A stretch of DNA of 64,000 nucleotides from Hymenobacter cellulosilyticus (GCF_022919215.1 NZ_CP095046.1:3462501-3526500); one strand, 5' to 3'; counted from the first letter of the stretch, positions 9,317 through 19,034 are shown. The notes: generated from the sequence alone by a model not told the origin. Made by a program: numbers and translations.

Positions 9317-9417
9317 AGTGGTTAGATGGTAAGCTGGTCAAATAAAAAGCTGGTGCAGTGGTGAGCAACTGTTTAAACCGAGCCGACAGAAAGGAGCCTC
9401 ACCACCTCCCTATCTGC

Positions 9418-10782
9418 CTATTTCACCGTTGCCTGATACCATTCGCGGAAGCTTTGCTGGGGCGGCTCGGGCAGTTCCCGGGCCACGGCCCAGGCATTGA
9501 AGGCCTTGGCGTGGGTGAGCTGATAAGGTAAGAGCCGCAGGCCGGTACGGGCCAGTTTGCCACCCATGCCAAACATCTTGGGGCTGGCCAGAAAGCGGCC
9601 CATAAACTTCATACTCCACTTCTTGCTGGCCGGAATTTCGCCGGCTTCGGCCAGGACCTGCCGCCACTTGTAGAGCTGCACGTGAATGTCAATCTTGACC
9701 GGGCACACGTCGGTGCAAGAGCCGCAGAGCGTGCTGGCAAACGGCAGGGAGCTGTGCTTTTTCAGGTCGATGTTAGGCGACAGAATAGCGCCGATGGGGC
9801 CGGGCACGGTGAAGTCGTAGCTATGGCCGCCGCTGCGCCGGTACACCGGGCAGGTGTTCATGCAGGCCCCGCACCGGATGCACTTGAGCGAGGCCCGGAA
9901 GTCGGGGCGGCCCAGCTGCTGGGTGCGGCCGTTGTCGACGATGACGATGTGCATTTCCCGGCCCGCGGCGGGCTTGGTGTAATGCGAAGTATAGGTCGTC
10001 ACGGGCTGACCGGTGGCGCTGCGGGCCAGCAGGCGGGTGAATACGCCCAGATCCGTGAGGCGGGGAATCAGCTTCTCAATGCCCATGCTGGCAATGTGCA
10101 CCTTGGCCAAGTTCACGCCCAAATCCGCGTTGCCTTCGTTGGTGCAGATAACCACGCCCCCGGTTTCGGCCACGGCGAAGTTGACGCCCGAAATAGCCAC
10201 TTCCGCAGCCAGAAACTTGGCCCTGAGGTGCTGGCGGGCCGCTTCGGTGAGCTGCTGCGGGTCGTGGTTGCCCTTTTCGGTGCCCAGGTGCAGGTGAAAC
10301 GTGTGGCCCACGTCTTCCTTCTTCAGGTGAATAGCGGGCAATACCAAGTGGCTGGGTGCTTCCTCTCGCAGCTGAATAATTCGCTCTCCCAAATCGGTGT
10401 CAATGACCTCGATACCGTGCCCAATCAAGTGCGGATTCAGGTGGCACTCTTCCGTGAGCATCGACTTGCTCTTAACCACGCGTGTAGCCTTGTGTCGGCG
10501 AATGATGTCGAGCACAAGGGCGTTGTGTTCCTCAGCGTCGGCGGCCCAGTGAACATGCACGCCATTGAGTTGGGCTTCGGCCTCAAACTGCTTCAGATAC
10601 TCATCCAGCCGGCTCAGGGTGTGCTCCTTAATCTGGGAAGCCAATTCGCGCAGCTGTTGAAACTCGGGCACGGCATACACGGCCTTGTCGCGCTTCTGGC
10701 GCACAAACCACAGGGTTTCGTCGTGCCAGGTAGTACGGTCGGCATCGGCCACAAACGTAGAGGCGCGGGCAGCGTGGGACAT
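9418..10782 (-). CDS. lutB: LutB iron-sulfur lactate-utilisation protein
   Basis: 454 residues. The N-terminal LUD domain is followed by a ferredoxin-like region with two [4Fe-4S] motifs, CIRCGACMNTCP (about residues 297-308) and CGSCTDVCP (about 354-362). AVAETGGVVICTNEGNADL is the family core. It is thought to pass electrons from lactate toward the quinone pool. The start is set at MSHAARAS (10782). The frame stays open 79 codons further upstream, but that part translates the palindromic repeat at 10844-11000 and is not plausible protein. Immediately before this start lies a short GGTGA-rich minisatellite (about 10787-10818). Confidence 0.93.
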   Translation of the reverse strand: MSHAARASTFVADADRTTWHDETLWFVRQKRDKAVYAVPEFQQLRELASQIKEHTLSRLDEYLKQFEAEAQLNGVHVHWAADAEEHNALVLDIIRRHKATRVVKSKSMLTEECHLNPHLIGHGIEVIDTDLGERIIQLREEAPSHLVLPAIHLKKEDVGHTFHLHLGTEKGNHDPQQLTEAARQHLRAKFLAAEVAISGVNFAVAETGGVVICTNEGNADLGVNLAKVHIASMGIEKLIPRLTDLGVFTRLLARSATGQPVTTYTSHYTKPAAGREMHIVIVDNGRTQQLGRPDFRASLKCIRCGACMNTCPVYRRSGGHSYDFTVPGPIGAILSPNIDLKKHSSLPFASTLCGSCTDVCPVKIDIHVQLYKWRQVLAEAGEIPASKKWSMKFMGRFLASPKMFGMGGKLARTGLRLLPYQLTHAKAFNAWAVARELPEPPQQSFREWYQATVK

Positions 10783-10843
10783 GCGGTGAGATGGTGAGGT
10801 GGTGAAATGGTGAGTGGCGGTTCGGCTAGCGCTAGCGGATTGT

Positions 10844-11000
10844 GTCATTGCGAGGCCGAAGGCCGTGGCAATCCGTCCTCTGAAATGTGCTAAGTGCCAG
10901 ATGTGATAAGCCCTTCTGTTTCTTTGCGACGAGGGCTTTGTGGGTAAAGAATGTGTCGAACTTCGCAGAGGACGGATTGCTTCGCGCTGCTCGCAATGAC
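10844..11000. repeat. Paired inverted repeat, family A, between lutA and lutB
   Basis: The left copy 10844-10880 (GTCATTGCGAGG ... CAATCCGTCCTC) and right copy 10968-11000 (GAGGACGGATTGC ... CTCGCAATGAC) are inverted. It is the same family as 2278-2433. It interrupts the spacing of an otherwise tight operon. A folded RNA here could stabilise or uncouple the lutA and lutB messages (inference). Confidence 0.75.
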
Positions 11001-11012
11001 ACGAAGGGAGTT

Positions 11013-11758
11013 TTACCACCTGACCGTCTCACTATTGAGGATTTCCACGGCGTGCAGGACCTGCATCGGGAGCTGGCGGCGGCGCACGATGCCTTGCAAG
11101 TGCATCAGGCAGGACATGTCGCCGCCGGTGAGAATGGTGGTACCGTTGCGCAAGTGGTCCTGCACGCGGTCCTGGCCCATGCGGGCGGAAATGGCTTCCT
11201 CCGAGACGCAGAAGGTGCCCCCGAAGCCGCAGCATTCGTCGTTGCGGTCCAGCTCGGTGAGCTCAATCCCGTCCAAGGAGCCGAGCAGGCGGCGTAGCTG
11301 CCCGTCGCGCACCGGCGTCATCTCCGACTCGTTGGCCTGGTGCAGACCGCGCTGCCCGTGGCAGCTCAGGTGCAGGCCGACTTTGTGCGGAAACTGGCCG
11401 GGCAGCTCGGTGACGCCCAGGATTTGGGTGATGAAGTCGATGAGGTCGTAGGTGGCGGTGCGGACTTGCTGCACTTCAGCCGTTTGCTCCAGCTTGTCGA
11501 AGTGCTTGCGCACATGGTAGACGCAGCTGCCGGAGGGGGCCACGATGTAGTCGTAGCTGTGAAAGGTGTCGACGAAGTGGCGGTAGATGGGCAGGGCGTC
11601 CCGCTCGCAGCCGCTATTAGCCAGGGCTGCCCGCAGCAGGTTTGCTGGGCCGGAAAGTGGGCCGTAACGCCCAGCTTTTGCAGGAGCTGCAGTGACGAAA
11701 TGCCCACCTGCGGGTAAAACTGGTCGACGTAGCAGGGAACGAAAAGGGCGACTTTCAT
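11013..11758 (-). CDS. lutA: LutA, cysteine-rich (Fe-S) lactate-utilisation subunit (frame broken once)
   Basis: About 248 residues after adding one base in the G run 11624-11626 of the + strand. It begins MKVALFVPCYVDQFYPQVG. The paired CCG domains of this family are visible: QQTCCGQP early, and CCGFGGTFCV later, with SCHGQRGL between. Together with LutB and LutC it oxidises L-lactate to pyruvate. The frame repair joins CCGQP to LANSGCERDALPIY, the expected continuation. It lies behind rhaB, from which a 160-bp repeat-bearing gap separates it. Confidence 0.9.
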
Positions 11759-11773
11759 GCGCGTTATTTTTCC

Positions 11774-11875
11774 TGTCATCCTGAGCTTGGCGAAGGACCT
11801 TATCACGGCAGAACGAATCGTTGGTACGACACTCGTTCGAATCCTATAAGGTCCTTCGCCAAGCTCAGGATGACA
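11774..11875. repeat. Paired inverted repeat, family B (TGTCATCCTGAGC...AAGGACCTTAT), 30-bp perfect arms
   Basis: The arms 11774-11803 and 11846-11875 are perfect reverse complements over 30 bp. A shorter nested pair (GAACGA/TCGTTC type) lies in the loop. It sits between rhaB and lutA. Further copies of the family lie at 14715/15340, 41567/41638 and 49722/49793. Confidence 0.85.
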
Positions 11876-11919
11876 GCCAAAGAGGTAGCATATGTTCGTG
11901 GCTACCAATCAAAATTGGT

Positions 11920-13260
11920 TCAGGTAAACAGCAGCTGGGTTTTCTTCCAGGCTTCGCCCTGCTCGAGGTGAACCAAAGCGCCTAATGCCGTGGCTTGGGG
12001 GACTTCCAGAGTCCGGATTTCAGCCTTGGGGAAGTTCCAGCTCAGGGTTTGCATAAAGAGTGGGTTGCGGGCAAAGCCGCCGTCGACGAAGATGGTTTTC
12101 TCGCCCTGCCAGACCAGGTGGATGGATTCGAGCAGAATGTTGATCAGCCCGTGCATCAGGTGCTGGTAGGCATCACTGGCGGTGCGGAAGCCAGACAGGT
12201 CCCAGTCGGCGGCGGGCTGGTCGGGGAAGGGACCGGTGCCGGCCATGCAGGCGGGCGTAAATAGGGTCGAGGTTTCGTCGTAGGGGCGGGCCAGCACGAT
12301 AGAGCGGTAGAAATCGGGCTTGACGTGGAAGTACGCGGCAATCCGCTCGACCTGGTAGTCGTGCTCCCGGCCTAGGAAGACCCTAGAAGCACGCGTGGCC
12401 TGGCCCCGGGGCGTCATAAAGCTCAGGCAGTCGCGGCGCAGCAGCTCGGGCGTAAGCGGCTGGCTGTTAAACGGGTTGATGGTAACGGACCAGGTGCCGG
12501 TTGAAATCAACACGAAAGGCTCGTCATTTTCGGCCAGGTAGGGCATCACCGCCGAGGTGCTGTCGTGCAAGCCCACGCCCACCATAATCCCATCCACGAC
12601 GCTGGCAATGGAGTCCTTGGTCAGGGGCGCCAGTTTTTCGTCGATGCCTTCGCGCCGGACCCAGTCGTGGTACTGGCGGCGTTGGTAGTCCCACAGCGCC
12701 GTGTGGCAGCCCACGGAGGTGTAGTCACTGAACTTCTCGCCCGTGAGCAGGTAGGAGAGGTAGTTGGGCAAATGCAGGGAGGTATGAATCCGGGCGTAGA
12801 GCTCGGGCTTGGCGTATTTCAGCCAGTAGAGCTGCAGGCCCGAGTTGAGCATACCCAGCTGCGGCGAGCAGGTGTCGGCGGCAAATTCGTCGGGCGACTG
12901 GCCCAGCGCGGCGTAGAATTGCTGCTGGATTTGCTCGGGAATGGGCTTGAGGTAGTTGTAGAGCGGGGCCACGGGCTGGCCGTCGGCGCCCAGATGCACG
13001 AAGCTGGCCCCGTAGGCGGTGAAGTTCACGCCCTTCACCGAGTAGTGCGGGCTCTGGCGCAAGTCCTGCCAATGGCGAAGCACCCACTCGGTGAGGCGGG
13101 GCAGGTGGTCGCAGTCGAAGCCGTCGTCGTCGAGCACGTCGGTGCAGACGTGCAGCTGCTCATCAATAATCTGCTGCTCCTCGTCGAAGAGGATGAGTTT
13201 TTTGTTGGTCTTGCCGATGTCAAAAACGGCGTAAATCGACTTTTTCATGCGCTTTTTCAT
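11920..13260 (-). CDS. rhaB: FGGY-family sugar kinase, probable L-rhamnulokinase
   Basis: 446 residues. The N-terminal FGGY phosphate site is YAVFDIGKTNKKLILFD (FDIGKTNKK). The second half shows VGVGLHDSTSAV and FVLISTGTWSV, then the ATP-binding FVDGGFARNPLFMQ. It would phosphorylate L-rhamnulose to rhamnulose-1-phosphate. Identity rests on its position: its ATG overlaps the rhaI stop (ATGA), so the two are translationally coupled, and lut genes follow. By sequence alone a related fuculokinase or xylulokinase would be hard to exclude. Two near starts exist (MKK and MKKS four codons later); the first gives the overlap. Confidence 0.88.
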   Translation of the reverse strand: MKKRMKKSIYAVFDIGKTNKKLILFDEEQQIIDEQLHVCTDVLDDDGFDCDHLPRLTEWVLRHWQDLRQSPHYSVKGVNFTAYGASFVHLGADGQPVAPLYNYLKPIPEQIQQQFYAALGQSPDEFAADTCSPQLGMLNSGLQLYWLKYAKPELYARIHTSLHLPNYLSYLLTGEKFSDYTSVGCHTALWDYQRRQYHDWVRREGIDEKLAPLTKDSIASVVDGIMVGVGLHDSTSAVMPYLAENDEPFVLISTGTWSVTINPFNSQPLTPELLRRDCLSFMTPRGQATRASRVFLGREHDYQVERIAAYFHVKPDFYRSIVLARPYDETSTLFTPACMAGTGPFPDQPAADWDLSGFRTASDAYQHLMHGLINILLESIHLVWQGEKTIFVDGGFARNPLFMQTLSWNFPKAEIRTLEVPQATALGALVHLEQGEAWKKTQLLFT

Positions 13261-14536
13261 AGCCCGGTCGATACGCTCAGTTTGCCCCGCTGCTGAATAA
13301 GTTGCTCCCGCACCCCGGCGGCGCGGTAGGCTTGCACGGGCTTCAGGGCCCCGCCGCTCTGCCGGTAAGCTTCCGACACTAGGGGGCGCACGTCGAGCAA
13401 AAAGGCGTCGCGCAGGATTTCCTCGGCCCGGGCCACATCGTTACTTTCCTGGGCTTCGTGCAGGGCTTCACGGTCCACCAGCAGGGCCTTAGCGTAGGCG
13501 CCGAGGATGTTTTCGACGGACTGCAGCAGGTCTTCCAGCGGGTCCTTGGTGTTGTGGCTGGCGTCAATCATATAGGCTACCAGCGGGTTGGTGACGGCCG
13601 GGTCGCGGGCGGCGTCGACCAGTTCGTTGAAGATCAAAAAGAGCTGGAAGGGTTTGATACTGCCGGTGGTCAAATCGTCGTCGCCGTACATGGAGCCGTT
13701 GAAGTGGAAGCCGCCGAGGCGGCCAAATTGCTGCAGGCGGCCCACAATCTGCTCGATGTTGGTGTTGGGCAAGTGGTGGCCTAAATCGACCAGCACGTTG
13801 GCGTTCTGGCCCAGGCTCTGGCACAAGGAGTACGAGGTGCCCCAGTCGGGAATGACCATGGAGTAGAAGTGGGGCTCGTAGGGCTTGTACTCGATGAGCA
13901 TCTGCCAGTCGGAAGGCATGGCCTCGTAGATGGCCGCCAGCGACTCCTGGGTGCGCAGGTAGGCGCGGCGCAGGTGCTGCTGACCGGGGAAGTTGGAGCC
14001 GTCGGCCAGCCACACGGTCAGGGTTTTGGCCCCCAGCTGCCGGCCGTAGTTGATGCAGTCGATGTTGTGCTGAATGGCCTGCTGGCGGACGGCTTGTTCC
14101 GTATGACTCAGGGAGCCGAACTTGTAGGAAAAAGCCTGGTCTTTTTGGTCCTGGAAGGTGTTGGAGTTCACCGAGTCAATCACCAGGCCGTACTCTTTTT
14201 GCAGCTGCTCGAGGCCGGCAATATCCTGGGGATGTCCCAGGGAATGTGCAGGGAAATCGAGTTGGAGGAGCGGTTGAGCTGGTGCAGCAGGCCCACGTCG
14301 CCGAGCTTTTCCTCCAGGTTGCGGGGCTCCCCGCCCAGGGGGTAGCGCCCGAAGCGGGTGCCGCCGGTACCCAACGCCCAGCTCGGAATGGCCACCTGAA
14401 ACTTGATTAGCTCGCGCACTACTTCCTGGGCGTCCTGCTGGCGCCGACTCAGCAAATCGGCCAGGTAGGAAAACTGCAGCTGATGCTCGGCCAGCAAGGG
14501 CTGGTTGAGGTCGTGGAGGCGTTGGTCAGTAAGCAT
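13257..14536 (-). CDS. rhaI: L-rhamnose isomerase, RhaI (Pseudomonas/Rhizobium) type (frame broken once)
   Basis: About 426 residues after adding one base in the G run 14228-14231 of the + strand, close to the size of the Pseudomonas stutzeri enzyme. It is a TIM-barrel isomerase. Motifs include WALGTGGTRFGR, SISLHIPWDIP, WLADGSNFPGQ, IEYKPYEPHFYS, VLVDLGHHLPNTNIEQ, FHFNGSMYGDDDL and MIDASHNTKDPLED, which together supply the metal-binding Glu, Asp and His residues. It converts L-rhamnose to L-rhamnulose. The start MLTDQRLHD (14536) is preferred over an in-frame ATG at 14629, because that one overlaps the predicted -7 box at 14627-14634. It is the first gene of the rha-lut run. Confidence 0.92.
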
Positions 14537-14656
14537 GGGAAGGCGGGGTTGGAGTGGCCGAAAAAGCGGGCTGGCGTAGGCAGGGCCGCTGCTGCGGAAT
14601 TCGTGGGAGTCTTGTTTTAACAATAGCAAAGTAGCTTATCGACTCGGCCCAAACTG

Positions 14657-14672
14657 TTCTGAACTCTCCTGC
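14657..14672 (-). promoter_or_regulatory. Rhamnose-regulon direct repeat upstream of rhaI
   Basis: On the minus strand it reads GCAGGA-GAGT-TCAGAA. The second half-site is the most degenerate of the seven. After exactly 22 bp comes CTACTTTG (14634-14627). The rhaI start codon is about 90 bp beyond that. Confidence 0.6.
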
Positions 14673-14714
14673 CCACGTGGTTTTATTTTAGTAGAAGCAG
14701 AGTTACTTTCCCCG

Positions 14715-15375
14715 TCTGTCATCCTGAGCTTGCGAAGGACCTTCCTCATTTACGCCATGCAAGGTTGGTCAATGCGTAAGGCCATTTCTAAGTGGCTACC
14801 ACAAACATCTGCTCAGTCTCTACCTTTAATCTAAAGGCGGATTTGCTGCATCATACTCCCGCTCAACTTCTTCAAAATAAGGGGACAGAAATGAGTCAGC
14901 CGCTTTGATGAGTTTCCCACGCTTCAGGACATAGACCTGAAACTCGTTGTGTAAAGCGGGGTCCTCGTCGTCATGGAAATGCAACAGTCCGTAGCTGCCC
15001 GTCGATTCCTGGGCTATCCAGGTAAAGATTTCCAGGGGATAGAAAGGCTGGCCAGGATGATTGTGCTGGGCTGTGATGGTAAAGCAATACTGTCCGTTGT
15101 AAACCGTGAGCTGGCACAGGTGGGCAAAGCCAGGCCAGATGCCGGTCTGCTCTAAGTACTGCTTAAACCTGGCTACGAATTCCCGTTGGGGAGCTTCTTC
15201 GGAATGATAGTCGCTGTAGCGTAAGGTAATCCAGCCGTGTATTTCGACCATGCCTTAGGGATGATTAAATGCTCCAAGCCCCTTACCGAGTTTACAGTAA
15301 AGGGCTTTGAGCGTTGGTACTACCGGCAGTGGGGTAGGCGAGGAAGGTCCTTCGGCTCCGCCTCAGGATGACAGA
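14715..15375. repeat. Family B inverted repeat split by an inserted gene
   Basis: The left half is at 14715-14747 (TCTGTCATCCTGAGCTTGCG start) and the right half at 15340-15375, its reverse complement apart from a short divergent stretch (GGCTCCGC). Elsewhere the two halves sit 40-50 bp apart. Here about 590 bp lie between them, holding one gene (14826-15251) and a small hairpin (about 15276-15307). Confidence 0.7.
14826..15251 (-). CDS. Imm7-like putative immunity protein
   Basis: 141 residues, small and acidic, with no signal peptide or membrane segment. The opening VEIHGWITLRYS resembles the immunity protein 7 (Imm7) family as I remember it. FHDDEDP and FEEVEREYD follow further on. Imm7 proteins neutralise polymorphic toxins delivered between bacteria. 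No toxin gene lies in the window, so this is either an orphan immunity gene or a relative with another role. It lies alone between inverted halves of a dispersed repeat, in the opposite context to the metabolic genes around it. Confidence 0.6.
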   Translation of the reverse strand: MVEIHGWITLRYSDYHSEEAPQREFVARFKQYLEQTGIWPGFAHLCQLTVYNGQYCFTITAQHNHPGQPFYPLEIFTWIAQESTGSYGLLHFHDDEDPALHNEFQVYVLKRGKLIKAADSFLSPYFEEVEREYDAANPPLD

Positions 15376-15386
15376 CGGTTTTAGTT

Positions 15387-16397
15387 CTACAACGAGCCGC
15401 GCCGGATGGTGTAGAACGGGTTGCGGACTTTGCCGCGGTGCTTTTCCAGCAGCTTGGTGGCGGCGGTTTTGCCCATGGCCTCGAAGTCGGTGGTAATGAC
15501 GGTCATGTTGAGCAGCTCCTTCAGCGGGGTTTCGTTGAAGGAGATGATGCCCACTTCGCGGCCCAGCAGGTAGCTGGTCTGCCGGATTTTCTTGACCAGC
15601 TCCACCAGGTCGGTTTCCCGGATGACGACGTAGGCCGTGCCGGTTTCGAGCACCTCGCTCATGGCGTTTTCCACCACGGCGAAGGTCTTGTTGTGAATCA
15701 AACAGAAGGAGCGGAAGCCCCAGGGCAATTCCTCGGGGTGGTTGGCGTCGGAGGGCAGAATGAGGACCAGGCGGGAGTACTTATCGAGCAGGTCCCGGGC
15801 GTTTTCCAGGGCGTTGAAGATGTCCTTGTCGAAGTCCTGGAACACGCGCAGGCAGTCGTGCTGCAGCTCGGGCAAATCCTTGTCGAGCAGCACCAACTCC
15901 TGGCTCGGAATCGTGTTCAGGATGCTCTGATACGTGGCCTTGGGCGTATCGAGGGTGAAGTGGGGCATCACCACGTAGTAGTTGTACTTGCCCAGGTTCT
16001 TCTCGATGATTTCCTGAAACAGGTTCACGTTGTAGTGGTGAATCTGCAAATCGACAGTGGCCTGGTCGCCGAGGGCTTCGAGGAAGGCGTAGTAGATGAT
16101 CTTTTTGTAGGAGCTCAGCTTGTTGAACACCAGCAGGATTTTGAGCTTGGCCGTGTCGTTGGTTTGCACGTAGTAGCCCTTGCCCTGCACCGAGGTGATA
16201 AAGCCCCGCTCCCGCAATTCGCGGTAGGCTTTTTCCACCGTGTCGCGGGCCAGGTAGTGTTCCACGCTGAGCTCGGAAATGGAGGGCAGCTGGTCGCCGT
16301 TGCGCAGAATGCCGCGCTCAATGTCCATGATAACCGACTGCACAATCTGCTTGTACTTCGGGGTTTTATCCTGGGGCTTCAGTTGGAGGGTATACAT
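15387..16397 (-). CDS. GntR-type regulator with a LacI-like sugar-binding domain, likely rhamnose regulator
   Basis: 336 residues from MYTLQLKPQDKTPKYKQI. An in-frame ATG 26 codons earlier (16475) adds low-complexity sequence and is less likely. Residues of about 10-75 form a GntR winged helix (YKQIVQSVIMDIERGIL, GDQLPSISELS, ARDTVEKAYRELRERGFI, GKGYYV). The rest resembles periplasmic-binding/LacI effector domains (LKILLVFNKLSSYKKIIYY, VGIISFNETPLKELL, TTDFEAMGKTAA). It lies between the rhaI operon and the rhaD fusion gene, so it probably senses rhamnose or a catabolite. Whether it binds the GCAGGA direct repeats is unknown; GntR proteins usually bind palindromes. Confidence 0.85.
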   Translation of the reverse strand: MYTLQLKPQDKTPKYKQIVQSVIMDIERGILRNGDQLPSISELSVEHYLARDTVEKAYRELRERGFITSVQGKGYYVQTNDTAKLKILLVFNKLSSYKKIIYYAFLEALGDQATVDLQIHHYNVNLFQEIIEKNLGKYNYYVVMPHFTLDTPKATYQSILNTIPSQELVLLDKDLPELQHDCLRVFQDFDKDIFNALENARDLLDKYSRLVLILPSDANHPEELPWGFRSFCLIHNKTFAVVENAMSEVLETGTAYVVIRETDLVELVKKIRQTSYLLGREVGIISFNETPLKELLNMTVITTDFEAMGKTAATKLLEKHRGKVRNPFYTIRRGSL

Positions 16398-16746
16398 GCC
16401 GGGGGTCGCGTCGCGGGAAGATTCTTTAGGGCCCGAAACAGCATTCCGACTCCGGTAATCCGAGTTTACTAGCATGACAGGAAGAGCGCTTGGGTGGGAA
16501 AGGAAAGGTCATGATAACGGATAAAGCGCGGATTGGCAAAGCAATAATCACCCGTTCAAGGACGGGCAACGGATTGATGGTAGATAAACAATCGATTTAC
16601 TATGCCTAAAGTGTCTGTAATTCAGGGTTGTAATAAGAATAAATGTAACGAATTGCCAGCATTTCTACCGCAGCAAAAAACCTGGCAAACCAATCCGGAA
16701 ATCGGCCTGCCAGGTCTTTTTAAGCTGTTTTCATAGCAACTGAGGC
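16398..16746. other. Intergenic region between the regulator and the rhaD fusion gene
   Basis: About 350 bp containing the regulator's leader and promoter, and the terminator of the minus-strand rhaD fusion gene (16675-16715). I see no gene. The part near 16550-16640 is AT-rich, as expected of a promoter, but no -7/-33 pair is convincing. Confidence 0.6.
16675..16715 (-). terminator. Rho-independent terminator of the rhaD fusion gene
   Basis: ACCTGGCA (16680-16687) pairs with TGCCAGGT (16708-16715). On the minus strand the stem is followed by six T residues. It lies 32 bp after the minus-strand stop. Confidence 0.85.
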
Positions 16747-18854
16747 TTAGCGCACGAAGGCCATAGCCACGCCGCCGTCCACGTTGAGCACGTTGCCCGT
16801 TGATTTGCTCAAGGAGCCGTCCACGAAGACCAGCACAGCTTTGGCAATGTCCTCGGCCAGAACTTCCTCACCCAGCAGGGTGCGTTTGGCGTAGTGGGCC
16901 GGCAGCTCTTCCACACTCACACCGTAGGCCTTGGCCCGCCCTTCGGCCCAGCCGCTTTCCCAGATCTTGGAGCCCCGCAGCACGGCGTCGGGGTTCACGG
17001 TATTGACGCGGATTTTGTCGGCGCCCAGCTCGGCGGCCAGCAGGCGCGACATGTGCAGCTGGGCTGCTTTGGCCGTGCCGTAGGCCACGTTGTTGGGCCC
17101 GGCCACCAAGCCATTTTTGCTGGCAATATTGACCACGTCGCCGCCCAGGTTCTGCTTGCGCAGTATCTCCACAGCCTGCTGGGTGACTAGAAACTGACCT
17201 TTCACCAGCACGTCGTTGAGAATGTCCCAATCGGCCTGGGTGGTTTCACTCAGCGGTTTGCTGATGGAGAGGCCGGCGCAGTTGACCACAATGTCCACGC
17301 CGCCGAACTGCAGCACCGTGGCCCGGAACGAGTCGGCAATGGCCTGGTCGTTGGTCACGTCGATGGGCGTGGTCAGGACGTTGTCCTGGCCGTAGCGTTT
17401 GCGCAGCGTGGTCTGGGTTTCGTCGAGCCGGTCCCGGTCGGTGGCAACCACTACGGCCCCGTTTTGCAAAAGCAATTCGCAGATAGCCAAGCCGATGCCG
17501 CCGGTGCCGCCGGTAACGTAGGCAATCTGGCCCGACAACGACTTGGGCTTGGGCATGCGCTGGAGCTTGGCTTCTTCCAGGAGCCAGTACTCGATGTTGA
17601 AGGCTTCCTGCTCGGCTAGCCCGGTGTACTCGCTCACGGCCTCGGCGCCCTTCATCACGTTGATGGCGTTGGTGTAGAACTCGGCGGCCACGCGGGCGGT
17701 CTGCTTGTCTTTGGCAAAGGAGAACATGCCCACGCCGGGCCACAGAATCACCACCGGATTCGGGTCGCGCATGGCCGGGGAGTTGGCGTGCTTGCTGCGC
17801 TCGTAGTAGGCGGCGTAGTCCTGGCGGTAGGCGGCAAACTGCTCCTGCAGGTACTCTTTCACGGCCGAAAGCGGCTGGCGCATGGTGGCCTCGTCGAGCA
17901 CCAGGGGCGAATCTTGGTGCGCAGGAAGTGGTCGGGGCAGGAGGTGCCTTTTTGGGCCAGGCGGGCTAGGTCGTGGGAGTTTACGAATTCCAGCACCCGG
18001 GCGTCGTCGGTGTAGTGGCCCACCATCCTGCGCTGCCCGGAGGCCAGGCCGCGCAGGATGGGCATTACCTCGGCCGCCTGCTGCTTCCGGGTTTCGGCAT
18101 CGGGGCCGTTTTCGAGCTTCACCCCGCCGAAGACCGGCTTATGCTTACCGTAGTTGGCTTCCAGGTAGGTGGCCGCCATTTCAATGACTTCCAGCGTGTT
18201 GATATACGATTCGTAGCTCGTATTGCCCCAGGTAAAGAGGCCGTGCCCGCCCAAGATTACGCCGCGCAGGCCGGGGTTGTCGGCCACAATTTTCTCCAGC
18301 TGTAACCCTAGGTCAAAGCCCGGCTTCTGCCAGGGCAGCCAGCCCATGGTGTCGCCCCAGATGTCGCGCATGATTTGCTCTCCGTCTTTGCTGGCGGCAA
18401 TGGCAATCAAGGCATCGGGGTGGAGGTGGTCGATGTGCTTGAAGGGCAGCAGGCCGTGCAGGGGCGTATCAATGGAAGGCGTGGCGCACTTGGGGTCGAA
18501 GAGGCAGTACTCGAACAGGGCCACCATTTCATCTTCGAACGGCAGGCCGCGGTACCGGTTTTTGAGCGCGTGCAGCTTGTCTACATACAAGTTGGCGCAG
18601 CCGGCCTTGGTGAGCGTACCAATGTCGCCGCCCGAGCCTTTCACCCACATTACCTCTACCGGCTGGCCCGTCACGGGGTCGGTTTCGGTGAGCTTGCAGC
18701 TGGTATTGCCACCGGCGTAGTTGGTCAGGCGCAGGTCGGCCCCGAGCAGGTTGGAGCGGTACAGAAACAGGGCTACTTCGTCGCCGCTTAACTCTAGCGC
18801 CTTGGCTTCGTCCCAGAGGTAACTAACGTGTTGAAAGGTCAGCGTTTTTTCCAT
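16747..18854 (-). CDS. Bifunctional rhamnulose-1-phosphate aldolase / L-lactaldehyde dehydrogenase (frame broken once)
   Basis: About 702 residues after adding one base in the run 17904-17907. The N-terminal half is a class II aldolase: NLLGADLRLTNYAGGNTSCK, WVKGSGGDIGTL, DTPLHGLLPF, HIDHLHPDA (zinc-binding His) and GGHGLFTWG. It splits rhamnulose-1-phosphate into dihydroxyacetone phosphate and L-lactaldehyde. The C-terminal half is an SDR with TGGTGGIG, NCAGLS, IASKNGL and the catalytic YGTAK, followed by VDGGVAMAF, and it oxidises lactaldehyde to lactate. The fusion type is known from Rhizobium and Bacteroidota rhamnose clusters. The start MEKTLTFQ (18854) is chosen because a hydrophobic 19-codon extension upstream is not conserved in character. 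It is divergent from rhaT. Confidence 0.93.
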
Positions 18855-18938
18855 GATGGCGCTTCTGTTTAGGGAGTATGCAGAAAACAGGTAAGAATTG
18901 CTTTTCAACAAATTACGCGGGCTGCCCCGGGGCTAACA

Positions 18939-18954
18939 TCCTGCACTCTCCTGC
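18939..18954 (-). promoter_or_regulatory. Rhamnose-regulon direct repeat upstream of the rhaD fusion gene
   Basis: On the minus strand it reads GCAGGA-GAGT-GCAGGA, a perfect pair. After exactly 22 bp comes GTAATTTG (18916-18909), with TTTG in the shared position. It lies 85 bp from the start codon. Confidence 0.7.
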
Positions 18955-19018
18955 TCAGCGGGAAAAATAATTGTTACTTGGCGCCAAGGTGAAAAATGAG
19001 TGAGTCGTTACTTTTCTA

Positions 19019-19034
19019 GCAGGAGAGCACAGGA
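19019..19034 (+). promoter_or_regulatory. Rhamnose-regulon direct repeat upstream of rhaT
   Basis: It reads GCAGGA-GAGC-ACAGGA, and after exactly 22 bp comes CAGATTTG (19057-19064). The start codon follows 25 bp later. With the site at 18939 it forms a divergent pair in the rhaD-rhaT intergenic region. Confidence 0.7.

Noticed and set aside
10783..11019. A 79-codon N-terminal extension of LutB
   Set aside because: The extension translates the palindromic repeat and the GGTGA minisatellite. The protein family starts at the later Met.
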